Notes under the pieces: generated by a model
What the model saw: the letters and a program-made list of their open reading frames with translations, nothing else
Databases searched by the model: none
Told to the model about the DNA's origin: nothing
Translations under genes and position numbers: made by a program
From: Phanerodontia chrysosporium
Lineage: Eukaryota; Basidiomycota; Agaricomycetes; Polyporales; Phanerochaetaceae
NCBI GenBank assembly: GCA_001910725.1
Contig: MJGA01000050.1
Location: forward strand, 53,715 to 117,714
Reading direction: 5' to 3'
Length of the DNA: 64,000 nt
Shown here: positions 60,801 to 64,000 of the stretch, one piece after another
How the letters are laid out: each line of letters begins with the position of its first letter
Position numbering within the stretch: position 1 is the first letter of the stretch

Positions 60801-62161
60801 GAGTCCGAGGCCGTGCTTGAAGCCTCGGGCACCTCATTGGGGGTCGAATCAGGCTGTCCCCCGCCCATGGGTAAGTTGTCCCACAGTTTGGAGATCACGC
60901 GGCCGCAGAATTGACCGGCGCGCATGAGCAGCCTTCCCAACGGTCCTCCGTCTTCTGGGAAGTGCGCATCTTCGTTGAGGAGGATCAAGCCTCCTGGCAT
61001 GGTGAGCGGTTCCTCGATTTCTTCTTCAGCTCCTTCTTCATCGTGCTCATCTCCTTCCTTCGCCAGGTAGTACACTTCTTCAACCTCGGTATCTTCATCG
61101 TGCCCTTCTGGGCTTCCTTCGCCTTTAGGGAATCCCTTTTGTAGCGCGTCCGCCTGTTGGGTATGTTTCTTCTCGCGTTTGGTGCCGGTTTCGTCTTGCT
61201 GACTTTGCGTGGCGTCGCGGTCTTCCTTCGCGACGATGGTGGCGTCACTATTCTTTATTTCTTCAGGGAGTTCTTCAATGTTTGCAGTGGCATATTGACG
61301 AGTAAGTCCTCTTCCTTGGGTCTTAGTCTCGGTTACGGCATATACTGATAACGGGCTGGCAGTGGCGTAATTCGTGTGGCGCTCTTGAGTTTCGTAGTAC
61401 TGCCCTTGTTCATGGGCTCGTGCTTGTGCTGTAGATCGCGAAATATATTCTGCAATGTCAGGATCAATGTCATCGGGGGTGACTAAAATTTCATAGTTGA
61501 CCCTCAATGCTTTGTCCTTAAATTGCAGATATGTTCCGTCCAGCCTTTCGTCTATTGAGATGAAATTTCCTCGCTGCCAAGGTCTTCCCAATAATAGATC
61601 AAAGGGAGCCTTACGGCCAACGTACATATTAGCGTAGGTAAGTACAGCGCCACATGACAGTGGCACATGCTGTACAAATCCAGCTAAAGTACCTTCGCCT
61701 CCGTTTGCATCGCCCATGGTGATTCGCTGAGTAATGTCCATCGGACGGGCCAGGCAATTTAGCCAGACCTTATGATGTACAATATTCAATTGCGAACCAG
61801 TATCCACAATGGCGAGTATCGGAACTCCATCGCATTCCATACGCAGCTTGATTAATTGCCCACGAGTCCGAGGCATGAATGCAGCAGCAGCTACAGGCAT
61901 TTCTGGAGGCAGGGAATTTGCGTATTCTGCAAGGTGCGCATTTGGCTTGGCTTCTTGCGATTTGACTGATTTAACCTTGATGACCTCTTGAACCTGCTGG
62001 CTAATTTCTTTTGATACAGCCAGCAGTTCTCCGACTGCCATTGTAACCGGAGTTCTCAGAACCTTGTCCAGAACAAGTTTTGAGTCTACGGCACTTTGGA
62101 GGTCCGATTTGCGAGGCATGCGTTTCTCGTCCTTGTCCTTGCGGGGTTCGGGTTCTCCCAT
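57896..62161 (-). CDS. Element E protease fused to a ~1170-residue unknown region, 1421 aa
   Basis: ATG 62161, 1421 codons without a stop. Residues ~20-60: the linker SKLVLDKVLRTPVTMAVGEL seen before protease in this lineage. Residues ~105-245: aspartic protease with ILAIVDTGSQLNIVHHKVW (Asp 120) and APFDLLLGRPWQRG. After ~300 the protein is new to me: a very acidic Glu/Asp/Ser stretch, a helical region (REVAEARRDVETLLDRLGHM, QYLAEQRLLESLDRQLLQI), more acidic linker, and a folded-looking C-terminus with FACVDLHRFPRLRTLVELAC, VLETYMTCHDLDSVLGQV and RNDVWLLTDTPLPRVLLTLS. It ends close to the 327-aa ORF. Gypsy protease normally continues straight into RT. Confidence 0.75.
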   Translation of the reverse strand: MGEPEPRKDKDEKRMPRKSDLQSAVDSKLVLDKVLRTPVTMAVGELLAVSKEISQQVQEVIKVKSVKSQEAKPNAHLAEYANSLPPEMPVAAAAFMPRTRGQLIKLRMECDGVPILAIVDTGSQLNIVHHKVWLNCLARPMDITQRITMGDANGGEGTLAGFVQHVPLSCGAVLTYANMYVGRKAPFDLLLGRPWQRGNFISIDERLDGTYLQFKDKALRVNYEILVTPDDIDPDIAEYISRSTAQARAHEQGQYYETQERHTNYATASPLSVYAVTETKTQGRGLTRQYATANIEELPEEIKNSDATIVAKEDRDATQSQQDETGTKREKKHTQQADALQKGFPKGEGSPEGHDEDTEVEEVYYLAKEGDEHDEEGAEEEIEEPLTMPGGLILLNEDAHFPEDGGPLGRLLMRAGQFCGRVISKLWDNLPMGGGQPDSTPNEVPEASSTASDSSLPSDEEETDCEDSLASQYSDEERHLPKELTESLRHLANLIQQYDHDLNERMKLTKERFQKSQLLNLAPDLTQRKADRLSRWTDKGSRTEMMEDEEQEDDLPDLVPLDEPGEYEAPTSTADRRLESYAENNSVMDGEEHENVPDRQPLAMPGRGESSEDADTRLTEPLKARPCYQSEGDLAEGERSEKKQATGDGLGDVPEPREEVFAIVLNENDETRVLQELTNMSANRMATRRTRHLQDIGRMLPRPPGTRTEREVAEARRDVETLLDRLGHMTASRYRLAQYLAEQRLLESLDRQLLQIAEDERNGYYHLSQPWRTPESDRQSCECEWQIRNAMLGWATREQVLNVGRTYLARLIVDLDMRGTAATPLPGFVSTLAARYRECTARAQDEAPMVNDTRQENGQETGNSPEAMEIEDLLDLSSLAGAVNDISDENLEPGDIPSEESLRASRATPHLLAQDGEHDWATQATWTEDDTSQQEALQSLTQSIQELEELIELTAASATLRATPVSRNDQGQAPAIHNGLQTPQDDEERDQPTILLIEIQDLPIEELRDEKESDSAQQAFKEALPKQRETRPPCPPVLADMATVPFACVDLHRFPRLRTLVELACRLKIEGNVRLMDPDAEVSRGTKELHEEMDQHDRVYDHITLKFTHQLPRGVEGMIPEVDGSVLETYMTCHDLDSVLGQVDKPQATSIGHSRWPLVFWPLEKPERIDAPDGEDVDMLQPIDYQRDNPTHITYYTARTFYEIHPNGLDCAPLRFEGHAIIEAYNGCPNPRFLERNDVWLLTDTPLPRVLLTLSQPGYLSEAIRESLDRHNARLFYREVMGFEGGHRLDGLESWPTACQTFEEAGKWTFRLGLAGQRPESWMMHVPGPQERPAGPEEEAGQREGRRIRTTPVLELSAQADQTGATAWKIYRVRTEHVRDTACGILDSSRFRVLESRCFLGVCQSWVPRHEEEEDFWTNDY

Positions 62162-62361
62162 GGTAATGTCCTCATTTCCTCTCTCCCGTCCTTTATCCTT
62201 TCTAATTTCTTGGCAACGGCAGGATCTTCTTCATATGCTCGGGGGTCTTGCGGGTTAAAAGCTTGCTTATGAACATCCACCGGAGTTGGGTTTATGGCTT
62301 GCGGAGGTCGCGGAATTCCTTGGGGTACAGGTACGTTTTCCTTGTTCTTCGGCTTCTCCAT
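62086..62361 (-). pseudogene. Element E pre-protease linker frame
   Basis: Short minus-strand frame (ATG 62361) reading VPVPQGIPRPPQAINPTPVD and FNPQDPRAYEEDPAVAKKLERI. It overlaps the start of the 1421-aa frame in another phase and is probably the same polyprotein broken by a frameshift. Confidence 0.5.
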
Positions 62362-64000
62362 TTGGCTCTGGGAGGTACCCAGACTCCATCGAATTTCTCC
62401 TTGCGATTCGCAGTGGTTTGTTTCTCTGATCGGTGACTGGATATGCTTCGTTCATTTCCTCGTCACTGGAGTCATCGGCATCAGACATGTGTACTGCGGT
62501 TCTTGGGTGCTGAGCCGAGTAGACTTGTTTAGTGCCTGTCCCAGAACCGATCCCAAAAACCGAGATGTAGTTGCTTTGCGGAGACATTGCTCGCTTGATA
62601 GCAGATACCAGAGGTTCATCCATGGTTGCTTTCATTATTGGAGCACCGGACGTGAAGATGTATCGCCCGCGCTGGTTGCGGGTAATAACACCCTTCTTCA
62701 CGTATTCTTGAACGGCTTCACAATTATTTATGCTGTGGCCTGATTCACCACAGCCAAAGCATGTCCTTTGGAAGTATCCTCCCGGTGCTGAGCTAGTGCC
62801 TTGCATATGGGGTGGAACATCGCGTTCATTTGGTCTGGCTCGTCGAGCTTGCATTTGTTGTTCGCGGGGGGTGTTGGAATGATGTGTCGTTAGTCGGGAT
62901 TCAAGGTGTACGCCTTGAAGTAGATCGCCGCATAACGTGAGTCATTCACGGACATGCGCGAAAGCTGTTCAACAAGATCTTCAAGCTGTTTATCCTCAGT
63001 AGAGGATTTCTTTTCCGCTACGATTCTTCCTTCTGGCGGCGAAACAATTTAGGAGGTGCATCTGAATCCGACTCTGAAGTAATTCCAGAGCTTCGGTGTT
63101 CAGTTACATCCTTCTTCTTTTTGTTTGCCTTTTTCTTGCTTGCATGGCTTCCAGACTTGCGGCGGTGTCTCTTGTGATGACGCTCCTCATCCGATGATTC
63201 AGAGTCGCTATCACTTGTGTCGGAGTCTGAAGTTTCAGACTCCGAGGAAGAGGGTCATCGCTATGTTCCGAACTGACGCGCTCGGTATCAAAGCGATCTC
63301 GCCTAAGCAAGTTCTGAGCAGCCTTGCAGACATCTCCTCGCCAAAGGGTTTTTCCAGGTCATGATTGGGTTTTGGGCCATGAGCCTAGCCTCCAATATGT
63401 CTCGGAACCTCTGCGGGATTCCAAGCCAGAAGTTGGTTTCGTATTCGGTGCTTGTAATCTTCTTGTTGCAGTAGCCAGCCTGCGATGCGGACGTATCCTC
63501 TGCGGTACTTCATCCAGGCGGCCAAATCCTTGATCTTTCCTTTCTCTGACTGGGTAATGTACTTGCCCAAGTCAGAGATTCGGAATCGCTTCTTGTCTCG
63601 TTCGGCTTCGTAGTAATTCTTGAAATCGTCTTGAAAGGCTCGCCAGTTACGGGCTTCGTAACTCTTTAGGCCTTGTAGGGTTTCGCGTACTGTTCTCGAA
63701 CAGTAGTGGATAAGGTTTTCGATCTTGTCCTTATCCTGCGTAACATTGCATTTGGTGCATAACCGCTGATAGAAGTGCAGGAAGGGTTCCACCTCGGAGT
63801 GTTTCCCTGTGAACTTCTTCGGCGCCCCCTTCGTGCGGGAAGGGGCAAATCCGCTACAGTAGCTGAACCATCTTTGGGGGCTAGTCTGTGTAGCCGGAAT
63901 GGTTGTCTGAACTTGAGGTGGTGGACGGTGAATTCGTCGGTGTCGATATGCTCTTATTGTTGATACTGATCCTGCTGATGTCGTAGTAGACTCAGGAGGT
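62267..64000 (-). pseudogene. Element E Gag, partial and frameshifted
   Basis: From the right edge: KKFTGKHSEVEPFLHFYQRL and ARNWRAFQDDFKNYYEAERD (to 63385), then in other frames NLLRRDRFDTERVSSEHSDD, a Ser/Asp-rich basic stretch with RHHKRHRRKSGSHASKKK (~63060-63245), and the zinc knuckle CFGCGESGHSINNC (~62732-62773) within 62267-62854. At least two frame changes and one stop, so gag is not functional as it stands. The start is outside the window. Confidence 0.78.

Larger units (their letters stand above)
51038..64000 (-). mobile_element. Large Ty3/gypsy element E, minus strand, runs off right edge
   Basis: Begins with TGTAACGACGC inside the LTR of D. Minus-strand order from the right edge: gag (to 62267), pre-protease linker, protease fused to ~1170 further residues (62161-57896), a 327-codon ORF (57604-56621), then a long pol frame (56637-52072) with RT, RNase H and integrase but no chromodomain. 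Over 13 kb long, so unusually large. Same lineage as element F, which lacks the ~6 kb between protease and RT. Long frames are intact while gag is broken. Confidence 0.8.

Noticed and set aside
1..64000. CRISPR array, bacterial operons or a defence island
   Set aside because: No spaced identical repeats with unique spacers and no bacterial-type gene layout. The content is eukaryotic transposons with spliceosomal introns.
1..64000. Host protein-coding genes
   Set aside because: Every frame with a recognisable motif belongs to a mobile element. The unknown frames (ORF0, D third ORF, E accessory ORFs) lie inside elements, so none can be called a host gene on this evidence.

Overview
This window looks like a transposon graveyard from a filamentous basidiomycete, probably an Agaricomycete. 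Supporting signs are the GT-AG introns of about 40-60 nt in the hAT gene, the repertoire (Ty1/copia, chromodomain Ty3/gypsy, a Tad1/I-like LINE, MULE and hAT), and many C-to-T and G-to-A changes. I could not support any host gene. Almost every base belongs to a mobile element, and most elements sit inside one another. Layout from left to right: (1) 1-3285, a multi-exon hAT transposase gene on the minus strand, whose 3' part runs off the left edge. (2) 3655-9956, a complete but decayed Copia element (A) with 403-bp LTRs and a perfect 5-bp target duplication (TSD). Its gag is interrupted by two solo LTRs, one of family B and one of family C. (3) About 9962-17460, a badly decayed minus-strand gypsy element (F). 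(4) About 17467-22445, a 5'-truncated LINE with RNase H and an A-rich tail, carrying a solo LTR-C and a 287-bp repeat. (5) 22446-24482, AT-rich old sequence with a large palindrome and a CpG-stripped LTR-C. (6) 24483-28494, a minus-strand LTR-C split by a MULE with a perfect 9-bp TSD. (7) 28495-29711, old sequence and a Copia integrase fragment. (8) 29712-43180, gypsy element B. Its 5' LTR was entered by the young full-length chromovirus C (29951-37602), two more LTR-C copies replaced or interrupted its pol, and it is cut at its integrase by element D. (9) 43181-51037, minus-strand chromovirus D, which carries a complete dUTPase domain between protease and RT and an extra ORF after the chromodomain. 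(10) 51038 to beyond 64000, minus-strand gypsy element E, inserted in D's 5' LTR. Its protease and RT are separated by about 6 kb of open accessory frames. The genes work as retrotransposon modules: gag with zinc knuckle, protease, RT, RNase H and integrase, with or without a chromodomain. Most are broken. The long E frames (1421, 327 and about 1520 codons) and the D gag and PR-dUTPase-RT frames are open. The points most worth following are: the accessory ORFs of E; the dUTPase of D; the complete absence of ATG between the promoter and gag in elements C and D, although C carries a 246-codon open frame there; and a 60-nt intron-like segment in the C leader that is bounded by an exact 18-bp direct repeat and missing from one genomic copy.
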